Positions 52,131-62,124 of a stretch of DNA of 64,000 bases are shown here, one piece after another (position 1 is the stretch's first letter; every line of letters starts with the position of its first letter). Source of the DNA: Bacteroidota bacterium (lineage in GTDB: Bacteria; Bacteroidota; Ignavibacteria; Ignavibacteriales; Ignavibacteriaceae); NCBI GenBank assembly GCA_021831685.1, contig JAKBMG010000092.1:14771-78770 (forward strand), written 5' to 3'. Under the pieces are notes generated by a model. It was given only the letters and a program-made list of their open reading frames with translations. It did no database searches and was not told the origin of the DNA. The position numbers and the translations under genes were made by a program.

Positions 52131-52458
52131 TGGGGAAAAGCCGCTCAATTCTATTAATTCACTACTTTAATTTTTCAAGAGTTGCAAAACATCTGTGAGT
52201 AATATAAAAGACAGCGCTATGCGGGGGATTTCTTCTCCCTATTGGTCGTAGCAATGACAACAGGATCAGTCATTTGGGCTTTGAAGTAATAACAGCGCAC
52301 TTTACTTATCTAACTGAATAACGCCGGACATAATCCTAATACTGCCATTAGTCAAATAAAACGGGAATATTATTTTACAATAATTATCTTTGGCCATAAA
52401 ATAATTATTCCAAAGCTTGTAACAATTATTCCATTCATTTCGTCTATTAAGTAAAAAG

Positions 52459-52992
52459 ATGTTAAAGTCTTTACGATACAAAATACTAATTAAGCAGCAT
52501 AAAAATAGAATCTACAGTTATTCTTTTTTGATGTTGAGAAACCGGATGGATGCTGATGATATTACTCAAGAAGTTCTAATCCGTATCTGGAAGAATATCG
52601 ATAGCTTCGACATCAACAGGGCTAAATCGTGGATAATGAGAACTACTCACAATTTATGCTTAGATTATTTGCGGAAACGTCAGTCCTCGACAAAAAAGTT
52701 TATTGAAATAGATGAAGAATTTGAAAATAATTTTAAGGAGGAAGATGTGCTAAGTGACCCGGAAATTACCCTCCGGCGGGAAACCGTGAAATTAAAAATT
52801 AAGGAAGCAGTTGAGAATCTGCCGGAACAGTTAAAGAGTGTTTTTGTCCTTTACGAATTTGAAGGAATGAGATATAAAGATATAAGCGAAATATTAAATA
52901 TCCCTATAAACAGCGTTAAAGTTTACTTGTTGCGTGCAAGGAAAAAATTACAGTTTGAATTGAAGGAATTTGTTCATGAAGAAGCAATTTGA
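52459..52992 (+). CDS. ECF-type RNA polymerase sigma factor
   Basis: DADDITQEVLIRIWKNIDSF, WIMRTTHNLCLDYLRKRQ, YKDISEILNIPINSVKVYLLRARKKL. Confidence 0.94.
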   Translation: MLKSLRYKILIKQHKNRIYSYSFLMLRNRMDADDITQEVLIRIWKNIDSFDINRAKSWIMRTTHNLCLDYLRKRQSSTKKFIEIDEEFENNFKEEDVLSDPEITLRRETVKLKIKEAVENLPEQLKSVFVLYEFEGMRYKDISEILNIPINSVKVYLLRARKKLQFELKEFVHEEAI

Positions 52993-53524
52993 AATCGACG
53001 ATAATTATATTGATAAAATTATTTCCGTTGCTTACGGAGATGGAAGTCTGTTTGATAAAATTGAAGTTCATATAAAAGCTTATTTAAATCCTCAGGTAAA
53101 GAATATTTTAAATGACTATAAGGCAACAGCAAAAGAGGTTAGAAATGTTTCAAAGGAATATAGATCAACTGAGTCTTTGAAGGATGTCCGGAGTGAAATT
53201 GATATCCGGGATAATGCGTTTATCTCTTTAGTATCTAGTTTATACAAAGTCCTTGTAATGAAACCGGTGTATTCATCTGCTGCGTTAATAATCATTCTAA
53301 GTGTTTCAACTTTCCTTTTATTAAGACAGCCGAAACAGGAACCGACTTATTCAAAAGAGCAGGTTACCCTGGCGGAAACACAGGTTAAAGAATCATTTGC
53401 ACTGGTAGGAAAAATATTAGCAAAAGCACAAAATAAAATAACTAATGAAGTAATAAGTAATGACGTGGCGCGACCTATTCAAAAGAGTACAGCGGTTATT
53501 AATAATTTATTTAACGGAGGATAA
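52970..53524 (+). CDS. Single-TM protein, candidate anti-sigma factor
   Basis: Overlaps sigma-factor 3' end; cytoplasmic-like N-term then TM VYSSAALIIILSVSTFLLL. Confidence 0.6.
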   Translation: MFMKKQFEIDDNYIDKIISVAYGDGSLFDKIEVHIKAYLNPQVKNILNDYKATAKEVRNVSKEYRSTESLKDVRSEIDIRDNAFISLVSSLYKVLVMKPVYSSAALIIILSVSTFLLLRQPKQEPTYSKEQVTLAETQVKESFALVGKILAKAQNKITNEVISNDVARPIQKSTAVINNLFNGG

Positions 53525-53525
53525 A

Positions 53526-54092
53526 ATGAAAAACATAATTAAAATATTCTTTGCGATTTTTATTTTTGCAGCGTCTGTTTCACTTGCGCAAAATGACAAA
53601 GATTATTCAAAAGATCCCGGCTACTTTGATTTTGGAAACCTCTCGCACTTTATTCAAGGCGATAATGTTACCGAAGTTAATATTGACAGTCATTTACTAA
53701 ACATGATGAACGGATCAACAGGTGACACTAACGATGACCTATCACAACTTGTTCATGGCTTAAAGTTGGTTAAAGTCTATTCATTTGATGTAAAGTTGAA
53801 GGAGAAAAAAGAATTGCTAGGCAAAATGGATGAAATGGATGAAAGTCTGACATCAAAAAATTGGGATAGAATTGTAAAAGTGAAAGAACCCGGCGAATAC
53901 ACTTTCGTATATATTAAGTCAGCCGGAAATAATAAGGAAATTTCCGGACTCGTTGTGTCTACTTTTGAAAAAGACGGCAAAGCTACTTTTGTAAATATTG
54001 TTGGGAATATAAATATGAATGCTATAGGTAAATTAAGCCAAAAGTTTAATATTCCTTCCCTCGATGGAATAGATAACAAGAAGGATAAATAA
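53526..54092 (+). CDS. Secreted DUF4252-like protein
   Basis: Signal peptide MKNIIKIFFAIFIFAASVSLAQ; DUF4252-like architecture (start chosen at 53526 rather than 53460). Confidence 0.65.
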   Translation: MKNIIKIFFAIFIFAASVSLAQNDKDYSKDPGYFDFGNLSHFIQGDNVTEVNIDSHLLNMMNGSTGDTNDDLSQLVHGLKLVKVYSFDVKLKEKKELLGKMDEMDESLTSKNWDRIVKVKEPGEYTFVYIKSAGNNKEISGLVVSTFEKDGKATFVNIVGNINMNAIGKLSQKFNIPSLDGIDNKKDK

Positions 54093-54093
54093 G

Positions 54094-54618
54094 ATGTACC
54101 GGAAGACGGCTTTAATCTTACCCCTAATTTTATTCAGCTTTATTGCTACCGGTTGTTACCAAGTAAACGGGAGTTTTTCAGAAATAAAGAATGAAATTTT
54201 ATCTTCCATCGGGAGTCACTATAATAGGGACATTGAATTTTCACTTGGTTCAGTTTCAATGTCAATCGTTAGGACTTTTGTAAACCATGATGATGAAGAT
54301 ATGCTAAAAAATATTTCGGGCATTCAGATCGGTATTTATAAAGGAATAACCATTGAACAAAGCAATTATAATTTGTTTCAAAGAATTAATGAAAAGTTAG
54401 TGCGTAACGGATGGAAATATTTCGTAAGAGAAACAAACCGCAATGAAATGACCTTAATATATTTTCAGCAAAATAGCGACAAACAAATTTCTTCAATGTT
54501 TATAGTATCATTAAACAAAGAAGAACTTTCACTTATTGAATTAAATGGCAAATTAGATAAAGTCATACTTGCTGCGATTAAGGAAAAGGGGACACTAATC
54601 AAACAATCAGATATATAA
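54094..54618 (+). CDS. Lipoprotein, DUF4252-like
   Basis: Lipobox LFSFIATGC; sequence pattern paralogous to previous gene. Confidence 0.6.
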   Translation: MYRKTALILPLILFSFIATGCYQVNGSFSEIKNEILSSIGSHYNRDIEFSLGSVSMSIVRTFVNHDDEDMLKNISGIQIGIYKGITIEQSNYNLFQRINEKLVRNGWKYFVRETNRNEMTLIYFQQNSDKQISSMFIVSLNKEELSLIELNGKLDKVILAAIKEKGTLIKQSDI

Positions 54619-54833
54619 TAGTGATTAATATAATCGCCTTTCAAAATTTTGGAAATTTTTAATCTTGCCTATCGGCAGAAAGGTTATGCATTTTGAATTG
54701 TTTGAGGAAGAAAAATCACTGATTAGCTTTGGCGGGATTTTTAGTGGATGCGGAGCGAAGGGGAATTTTTGTGAGGTTGAAATTTGTAACTGAGCGGGAT
54801 TAGGGTTGGGAATATAATATGAGAAACCCCCAA

Positions 54834-54893
54834 TGACAAAAAAAGCGTTACAGATACCAATGACCGAAAAATTATTATGTGGTAAAATGAAAA
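54834..54893 (+). repeat. Direct repeat flanking the T9SS propeller gene, copy 1
   Basis: TGACAAAAAAAGCGTTACAGATACCAATGACC... Confidence 0.7.
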
Positions 54894-55113
54894 TTGAAAC
54901 GGCACAAAGAATTACACACACCAAAGAATTAGCGTAAGTTAATAATTGATTCTAAGCAATTAGTTTCTTAATTTATTATGGTTTTAGCTTTTAATAATTA
55001 GTAGCGAAGTTTTTAAGCCAAAATTTGTAAATGACTGAAACAGATGATGCCCTATTCGAGTTGCTAAACTTTTTAACTTCGATAATAACCACATAATTTA
55101 ATTCTGAGGTGTT

Positions 55114-56364
55114 ATGAAATTTAGATTACTTTTAACGGTTATTTTGAGAGTTTTATTTTTATTTATTGGTGAAACTAAAGCACAATGGGTGCAAACTAAT
55201 GGTCCGTCTGGAACGACGGTTACTTCTTTTGCTGTCAGTAATAACAATCTTTTTGCCGGCACTTACGACGGAGGAGTCTTTCTTTCGACAGATAACGGCA
55301 CGAGTTGGAGCGCTGTCAATTCGGGTTTGACGAACACTTATGTTGAGACTCTTGCCATCAGCGGCAATAAGCTTTTTGCCGGCACGCATGACGGAGTATA
55401 TCTTTCGACAAACAACGGTACGAATTGGACGGTTGTTAATAACGGCTTGCCGTCTTATACATCTGTTTACGCATTTGCCGTCACCAACACCGGGACAGGC
55501 GGAACAGATCTATTTGCAGGCACTTATGTCGCAGGAGAATTTCTTTCAACAAACAACGGCACGAGTTGGAATGCTGTCAATTCGGGCCTGACGAATGATT
55601 ATGTGCAGACTCTTGCTGTTAGTCCCACCGGAACAAGCGGATATAATCTCTTTGCCGGCACCAAAGGTGGTATCTTCCTTTCTACAAACAACGGCACAAG
55701 TTGGAATGCTGTCAATTCAGGCTTGACGAACAAAGATGTTTTTGCACTTGCTGTCAGTGGCAGTAATCTCTTTGCCGGTACTTATAACGGCGGAGTCTTT
55801 CTTTCAACAGACAACGGCACGAGTTGGAATGCTGTTAATTCAGGGTTGACGAATGCTTATATAAATGGTTTTGCTGTCAGTGGCAATAATCTTTTTACCG
55901 GCACTAGTGGCGGAGTCTTTCTTTCGACAAATAACGGCACGAGCTGGACGGAAGTCAATTCGGGTTTGGCGAACAATTATGTTAATGCTTTTGTTATAAG
56001 TGGCACTACACTATTTGCTGGCACTAATGGTAACGGAGTATGGCGACGTACTCTATCAGAAATGGTTACCTTGATAAAAGATAAACGGGATGATTTACCG
56101 GCCGATTTTTCACTTGCACAGAATTATCCTAATCCATTTAACCCGACAACTACGATAAACTACTTAGTTCCTAAGACAAGTTTGGTAACAATAATGGTTT
56201 ATGATATTCTGGGTAATGAAGTAGCGAATTTGGTTAATGAAGAAAAACCAGTTGGAAATTATAAAATAGAATTTAAAGCAAGCAAATTATCAAGCGGTAT
56301 TTATTTTTACAGAATGCAAGCGGGAAGTTTTGTAGAGACGAAAAAACTAATTTTGATGAAATAA
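55114..56364 (+). CDS. Secreted beta-propeller-like repeat protein with T9SS C-terminal tail
   Basis: Six ~40-aa repeats 'LFAGTxxGGVFLSTxNGTSWxAVNSGLTNxYVxxLAVSG' plus a partial seventh; tail LAQNYPNPFNPTTTINYLVPK...SGIYFYRMQAGSFVETKKLILMK. Confidence 0.93.
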   Translation: MKFRLLLTVILRVLFLFIGETKAQWVQTNGPSGTTVTSFAVSNNNLFAGTYDGGVFLSTDNGTSWSAVNSGLTNTYVETLAISGNKLFAGTHDGVYLSTNNGTNWTVVNNGLPSYTSVYAFAVTNTGTGGTDLFAGTYVAGEFLSTNNGTSWNAVNSGLTNDYVQTLAVSPTGTSGYNLFAGTKGGIFLSTNNGTSWNAVNSGLTNKDVFALAVSGSNLFAGTYNGGVFLSTDNGTSWNAVNSGLTNAYINGFAVSGNNLFTGTSGGVFLSTNNGTSWTEVNSGLANNYVNAFVISGTTLFAGTNGNGVWRRTLSEMVTLIKDKRDDLPADFSLAQNYPNPFNPTTTINYLVPKTSLVTIMVYDILGNEVANLVNEEKPVGNYKIEFKASKLSSGIYFYRMQAGSFVETKKLILMK

Positions 56365-56403
56365 AATTTTGGTTTTAATTACATCAACTTCAAGGCTGTC
56401 GAT

Positions 56404-56467
56404 TGACAAAAAACGTTACAGATACCAATGCCCGGGAATATATTGTTTTATTAAAATGAGAATTAAA
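56404..56467 (+). repeat. Direct repeat flanking the T9SS propeller gene, copy 2
   Basis: TGACAAAAAACGTTACAGATACCAATGCCC...; matches 54834-54893. Confidence 0.7.
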
Positions 56468-56910
56468 AATGGCGTATAAATAATTTTACTTGTTTTTAAT
56501 TCATTCATTCGTTAACTTAATTTAACTAATATTTTTATTATTTAGCTGTGGGGTTTTAAGGCTTAGATTTATAAAATATTGAAGTAGAAGAGGACCCAGC
56601 CTGCTGGCAGGCTTGTCTATCTGGGGGTACCTATCTATATGACTCAATCCTGAACTTTTTTAACCACATAAATAATTAAATAACAGTATAGTACATGTAA
56701 TGCTCTTGCTTAAAAACTGATTGTAATTAAGAAAATAAGTAGCGTTGGCGAGTGGCATATACCTATATGCAATTCGGGTAAAAGGGTTTATCGTCGCTGC
56801 AAAAATAATCTTTTTGAAATCAGTAAATTTATTACCTATAATGTTTATTATAGGAAACAGTACTTTATTGTAGAGACAATAAAGAATTCATAATAAATAT
56901 AGGTGGGGTT

Positions 56911-57333
56911 ATGTTACTGTTTTATTTTCTTTTCCTATTATTAGCCCTTAGTGTTAGTATTGAATACTACGTAAGGGAAGAAAAAATACCTGCAAATCAG
57001 GTAAATGACAGGGCTTTGAAACTTTTCTTCTTGATATTTATTCCATCTGTTGTATTTTCGTTTTTGCTGGATTTATTTGGAGTCTTTATAGGTACGCTTT
57101 CTGCATTCCTTGAGATTTTTTTTGCGATTCTTTTATTTTTCGCTATCAGGAAGAAATCTCTTGAGTGGCTCAAGTTACCAAAGAAGGGGGATTTGGTAAA
57201 TGCCTTATGGAATGGCTCGAAGGTAAAGGGGACATTTACAGGGAAAAAAAATGGGTATCTTATTGTTCAAGACTCTGACGGGCAGGAATACTTTTGCAAA
57301 AAAAGATCAGTGTGGAAATCATCCCACAATTAA
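56911..57333 (+). CDS. Small membrane protein with short C-terminal soluble domain, unknown function
   Basis: Three hydrophobic segments, then KKGDLVNALWNGSKVKGTFTGKKNGYLIVQDSDGQEYFCKKRSVW. Confidence 0.6.
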   Translation: MLLFYFLFLLLALSVSIEYYVREEKIPANQVNDRALKLFFLIFIPSVVFSFLLDLFGVFIGTLSAFLEIFFAILLFFAIRKKSLEWLKLPKKGDLVNALWNGSKVKGTFTGKKNGYLIVQDSDGQEYFCKKRSVWKSSHN

Positions 57334-57407
57334 TTTTTTGGTCATCTTACCTGACGGAGTAGACAATTTGTATAATGCATATTCCCTTTTAAGAAAGGAG
57401 TTATTCA

Positions 57408-58684
57408 TGAATATTTTTAAGGCATTTATACCACCAGTTATGATTACAATATTTCTTGCCTCTCCGTCATTTGCACAATGGTCATTCGATACCGCCATAA
57501 CTACAGGAGTTAATTCATCAGGAATTGCCATTACTTCAGATGGAAGTAAATTGGTTGTTACAAATAACACTAACCCCGGATCAGTTAAGATTATTTCTAC
57601 TTCAAACTATTCTATTTCCAACATTGACATTAGTTCTATAGAAAACTATCCTAACGCAATAACCATCGCACCGAATGACTCAACAGCCATCGTGAACACA
57701 TTACACAATACAATTTTCATTGATTTATTTAATCATTCAATTAAAGGCGTTTTTACAGCACCTTGTGCCGGTACTACTCTTTATGGAATTGCCGTAACGC
57801 CTAACGGTCAAAACGCTGTTTATCCGGATTTAAGCTCAGGTTGTACTCAACAGGGAGTGAGATTAATTGATGCGACAGGTAAAAGTTCCGTGACGTCTTT
57901 TATTCCTGTAAATACGTCAGGTGAACTTGAGGGAATTGCAATCACGCCAGACGGAGGTTCGGCAATTGTAACAACATTTAGTTCTGATTCTCCTAAAAAA
58001 GTAAACCTACTCACTTCAGAAATTCAAAATATTGCCGGTATATCGTCCGGTTCTTACGGTGTCGCAATCTTGCATAATGGAAATGAGGCGCTCATCTTTG
58101 ACGGGGATTCGCTTGACCGTGTTTCATTAATAAGTAATTCGGTAACAAATAAAATTTCTTATTTATCCTATAATACCGGCTTTCAAAATATAGCTATTAC
58201 ATCGGATGATAAATACGCTTTTGTAGCAGGTAGTTTTGAGAAGTTAATCATTTCGCTTGCAGATAATTCTGTTATACAAACATTTACTGCAGGTGGAACC
58301 AGTATTGCCACAAGTCCAGACGGTTCAACTTTTTACGTAACAGATAGTTATAACGGGACAGTAAGGATTTATAAAAGACAAATTCCAAGCGAAGTTAAAA
58401 ATGAGCATAATCCGATGCCTTCTGCTTTCCTCCTTCAGCAAAACTACCCAAATCCTTTTAACCCTAATACAATAATAAATTATGCAATACCTAAAAAAAG
58501 TATTGTAGTAATTAAAGTTTACGATGTATTAGGAAATGAAGTAGCAACTTTGTTAAATGAAGAAAAGAATGCCGGTAATTATAGAGTTGAATTTAATGGG
58601 AACAATCTTGCAAGTGGAATTTACTTTTATAGAATTACTACCGGAGATTTTGTAAGTGTTAAGAAGATGTTGCTTTTAAAGTAA
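57408..58684 (+). CDS. Secreted YVTN/beta-propeller-like protein with T9SS C-terminal tail
   Basis: Signal MNIFKAFIPPVMITIFLASPSFAQ; repeats 'GIAITSDGSKLVVTN'; tail LQQNYPNPFNPNTIINYAIPKKS...VSVKKMLLLK. ORF track start at 57251 is upstream of the likely ATG at 57408. Confidence 0.9.
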
Positions 58685-58718
58685 GTTTAATTTTAATTCA
58701 TTATTAAGGCTGCCGAAT

Positions 58719-58756
58719 GAGAGCGTTGCAGAACTCTCCTATTTAGTCTCGAACGT
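58719..58756. repeat. 38-bp dispersed repeat, copy 1
   Basis: GAGAGCGTTGCAGAACTCTCCTATTTAGTCTCGAACGT; matches 63963-64000 at 37/38. Confidence 0.85.
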
Positions 58757-58882
58757 AAAGAGAGGTCTTAAAACTGTCTAAAATGGGATTTCTCCCTCCG
58801 GTCGAAATGACATTTTGGAGTTGTGCAACAGTCTCGAATGACAGCCTTTTTTTATGTTTTTAAGTTTAGCAATTTTGGGTAA

Positions 58883-61684
58883 TCAAAACGATCTTAAGTT
58901 GTATATGAATGAAAGCAAAAAATATCTGCCGAGTACATTTGTTTTTACATCCTCTATATAAGAGTCGGTGACGTTGTGTTGTATGTTTGTATTCTGGTTT
59001 AATATATCATTAGCGGTAAACCTTATTTCGCCACTTTCATTACTGAATATTTTCTTCCCAATACTTAAATTCCACAATAAAATATTTGGCGTATATGCGC
59101 TTGTCAAGCTTTTGTTATATTGGTCATTAATATTATTGTCCAAAAAGATACCTCTCCAGAATTCCCAATAAAATCTTATCCCGGTAATTTGAGTAAAATA
59201 ATTGTTGTTATTATTCCCCTGAACGCTGTTGTTAACATAATTATAGCTGCTGTTGCTTGTTAGAGTAAAATCGACCTTATCGCTTATATTACTTCCTAAA
59301 ACAAATCCTGCGCCATAGGTGCTGGAATTTGCATAGTTGGTTATGTTATTAATTATTCCAGGTGTCCGGGTATAGCTAGCGTTTATATTAAAATTAAGAA
59401 TCGACTTTAAAAAGTCTAATGGCAACCCATAGTTCGCAAATGAATGAAGATTTACATATCCGTTTAGGTTTACAGGAAAAGAGATTCTTGTACCTCTGTT
59501 TAATTGAATATTATTTAACACGAGGGTGTCTTTTTCTGCAATTATTGCGTTATTCCCGATATAATTTTGCGTAACCGTTGCACCCAATAAAAGGAAGAAC
59601 GGCATGTGCCTACCATTCATATGAAGATAACGTAAAATAAATGAATGTTTATAATCCTGACCGAGATTAGGATTGCCAATGCTCAACTGTGTTGGGTCTG
59701 AATTATTCAATACATTTTGTAATTGATTAATATTTGGATCATCATTATTTGTCCTGTAGAAAATCCGGAGATTGTTTCCTCGAGATATATTATAGCGGAA
59801 AAAGAACGACGGTAAAATTGAGTGGAAAGTCCGTTCGATATTTCCTTGTTGTGGAAATGCCTGATTGTTTTCAAGCTGGGCGATATTATAATTAAGATTT
59901 AATGAAAAGATTAAATTATTTTCTCTGAAGCGATATCCTGTCCCATAACTTTGATTCCTATAAATTTTTCTTGCAACATTACTTAATGATGTGTCCAGAA
60001 GCGAATAAGAATTATTATTTGAAATATCGAAAGCTTTCTGATCACTGTTATCCTGAGAATAATAAAATTTTGAATCAAACTGCAATATGCCGTTATTGCT
60101 TACCGGTTCGGTATAAACTATGTTGGTGGAGCCACTGTATCCATGCTGCATTAAATGTGAAGTTTGATTTATTGTATCAGAAGTAGTGCTGCTGCCATAG
60201 AAAAGATCTTCGGCATAAAGTTTATTGTCGCCGGAATTATTATTTACAGAGCCGTTAAAATCAACGGACAAAGTTCTGCCGGCTTTTTCAAACTTATGAC
60301 GAAACAACAAATCACTACTTGTACTAATGCCGGAAAGATTAGAATTAAACAAATTATTAGTTGAATTCAACTTATCTATGCCGGAAGATGTAATGCCAAA
60401 GACATTGCTTACACCATTGTTCTGCTGGGCAGTAAAAGAAGGAGTAAACAAAATAGAATTAGAAGGATCCATTTGATAATTGAGTCTCATGTTAAAACGG
60501 TGATTGATATTTGAAGTATTCGATGAGTTAGATTCATTATAATTTTGTTCTGAGGAAGACAGGATATAATTTCTATTTGTTGATGATTCGGCATCGTTAT
60601 TTGTATAATTAAAAAAATAGCTACCTGTTATGTCGATTTTACTTCCCCATTTATCAGAATAATTTAGTCCAAAAGCCTTAGTTGTAATAAGTCCTGAAGT
60701 TTGGCTTACAAGGAAGTTTGAAATATTTATACCTCCTGGTCCTCCTCCTCCGAAACCGGGACCTCTTCCGCCTCCCGGAGGCCTTTGTCCCCCGTTGCCA
60801 AGCATATACATTCTACCTGAACCAGACATAACTTCTAAAATATCTCCAATGGAAAAATTTTGCTGGTTAATATTATTTATTTGTGCAAGAACCGTAATCC
60901 TTTGATCACCGTTGAAAATATTTAGAGATCCACCAGTTGTGTATCTCGAATCATTTCCATAACCGCTGGTAAATTTTCCGAATGTTCCAGGTTTATGCCG
61001 GAATCTTGTAACAAAGTTGATAGTCTTATTTGTATTGCCGTCGTCAAAACCTGTAAACTGCGCCTGGTCGCTCTTCTGATCATAAACCTGCACTTTTTCA
61101 ATTACTCCGACTGGAAGATTTTTTAATGCAGCGCTAGGATCACTGCCAAAAAACGGTTTACCATCAACCAACACTTGCGTGACATTTTCGCCCTGTGCCT
61201 GGACCGTACCATTCTGTATTGTAATACCCGGCATTTTTGTCAAAAGATCTTCGGCAGAAGCATCTTTATTTGTTTTGAATGCGCCAGCATTATATTCGGA
61301 TGTATCGTCTTTAAGTTCGGCAGGAATAGTATTGGCAGTAATATTAACAGTATTGATCCTAACTCCTACGGGTGATAAATAAATTGTACCAAGATCAACC
61401 GCTCTATCCTTTATTTCGATATTCTTGATGTGTGTTTTATAGCCTATATAACTAATGGTAAGCAGATATTTCCCGGGAAATAAATAGCCAAACGAAAACC
61501 TTCCCTGATTATCGGAGATCATTCCAAAGACCTTAGAATCGGTATTATGAGTAAGCAAGACATTTGCATTCCCGAGGACTTTTTTATTTGATTGATCCGC
61601 AACCTGACCGCTGATAGAAAAGCTTTGAGGGAAAATATTTATGGTATAAAATATTATGAGGTATAGTAAATGTTTTAATTTCAT
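58883..61684 (-). CDS. Outer-membrane beta-barrel/TonB-receptor-like protein with N-terminal carboxypeptidase-regulatory-like domain
   Basis: SISGQVADQSNKKVLGNANVLL...; plug-like DLLTKMPGITIQNGTVQAQGENVTQVLVDGKPFFGSDPSAALKNLPVGVIEKVQVYD; Gly/Pro-rich insert. Confidence 0.88.
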   Translation of the reverse strand: MKLKHLLYLIIFYTINIFPQSFSISGQVADQSNKKVLGNANVLLTHNTDSKVFGMISDNQGRFSFGYLFPGKYLLTISYIGYKTHIKNIEIKDRAVDLGTIYLSPVGVRINTVNITANTIPAELKDDTSEYNAGAFKTNKDASAEDLLTKMPGITIQNGTVQAQGENVTQVLVDGKPFFGSDPSAALKNLPVGVIEKVQVYDQKSDQAQFTGFDDGNTNKTINFVTRFRHKPGTFGKFTSGYGNDSRYTTGGSLNIFNGDQRITVLAQINNINQQNFSIGDILEVMSGSGRMYMLGNGGQRPPGGGRGPGFGGGGPGGINISNFLVSQTSGLITTKAFGLNYSDKWGSKIDITGSYFFNYTNNDAESSTNRNYILSSSEQNYNESNSSNTSNINHRFNMRLNYQMDPSNSILFTPSFTAQQNNGVSNVFGITSSGIDKLNSTNNLFNSNLSGISTSSDLLFRHKFEKAGRTLSVDFNGSVNNNSGDNKLYAEDLFYGSSTTSDTINQTSHLMQHGYSGSTNIVYTEPVSNNGILQFDSKFYYSQDNSDQKAFDISNNNSYSLLDTSLSNVARKIYRNQSYGTGYRFRENNLIFSLNLNYNIAQLENNQAFPQQGNIERTFHSILPSFFFRYNISRGNNLRIFYRTNNDDPNINQLQNVLNNSDPTQLSIGNPNLGQDYKHSFILRYLHMNGRHMPFFLLLGATVTQNYIGNNAIIAEKDTLVLNNIQLNRGTRISFPVNLNGYVNLHSFANYGLPLDFLKSILNFNINASYTRTPGIINNITNYANSSTYGAGFVLGSNISDKVDFTLTSNSSYNYVNNSVQGNNNNNYFTQITGIRFYWEFWRGIFLDNNINDQYNKSLTSAYTPNILLWNLSIGKKIFSNESGEIRFTANDILNQNTNIQHNVTDSYIEDVKTNVLGRYFLLSFIYNLRSF

Positions 61685-61744
61685 AGATTTTTTTTCAAGA
61701 AATATTTTACTAATTAGTCAACTTTTATTAGGTGAAGGTTTAAT

Positions 61745-61777
61745 TGGGGTGTTGGGTTATTGGGAGTATTGGAGTAT
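61745..61777 (+). repeat. 8-bp periodic array (TGGGGTGT/TGGGTTAT/TGGGAGTAT/TGGAGTAT)
   Basis: Direct reading; one unit is 9 bp. Confidence 0.5.
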
Positions 61778-61825
61778 TATTTAATCTACAGATTGATAAA
61801 ACAACCTATATAGCTTACTAAAGCT

Positions 61826-62075
61826 CAAAATTTATACCTCATTTTTATTGAACGCTGCTTTTAGTGTTTTGCAAAGGAAAATCTGTTCAAAATTTTACCT
61901 ATGTGAATGAGTATCGGCCATTTTGTCACACTATTTTTTCTTCAATATTTAGATAAGAATTATAGGCTTGGCGGAGGCCTGTTATAGGCTTGTCATAGGC
62001 CTAGTAGAAATTGGTAAAATTAAGGCAAAAACGGGGTGAAAAAATCTTAGTTCGGACAAAATGGCCGACTGCCGG
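61826..62075. repeat. Dispersed intergenic element, copy 2 (IR 61915-61927 / 62055-62067; 4 x 11-bp array 61964-62007)
   Basis: CGGCCATTTTGTC...GACAAAATGGCCG; AGGCTTGGCGG/AGGCCTGTTAT/AGGCTTGTCAT/AGGCCTAGTAG. Confidence 0.8.
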
Positions 62076-62124
62076 GAGCTAACGGTAAGACGCAAAAATT
62101 TCACACTGTTTTCAAGACAGTATT

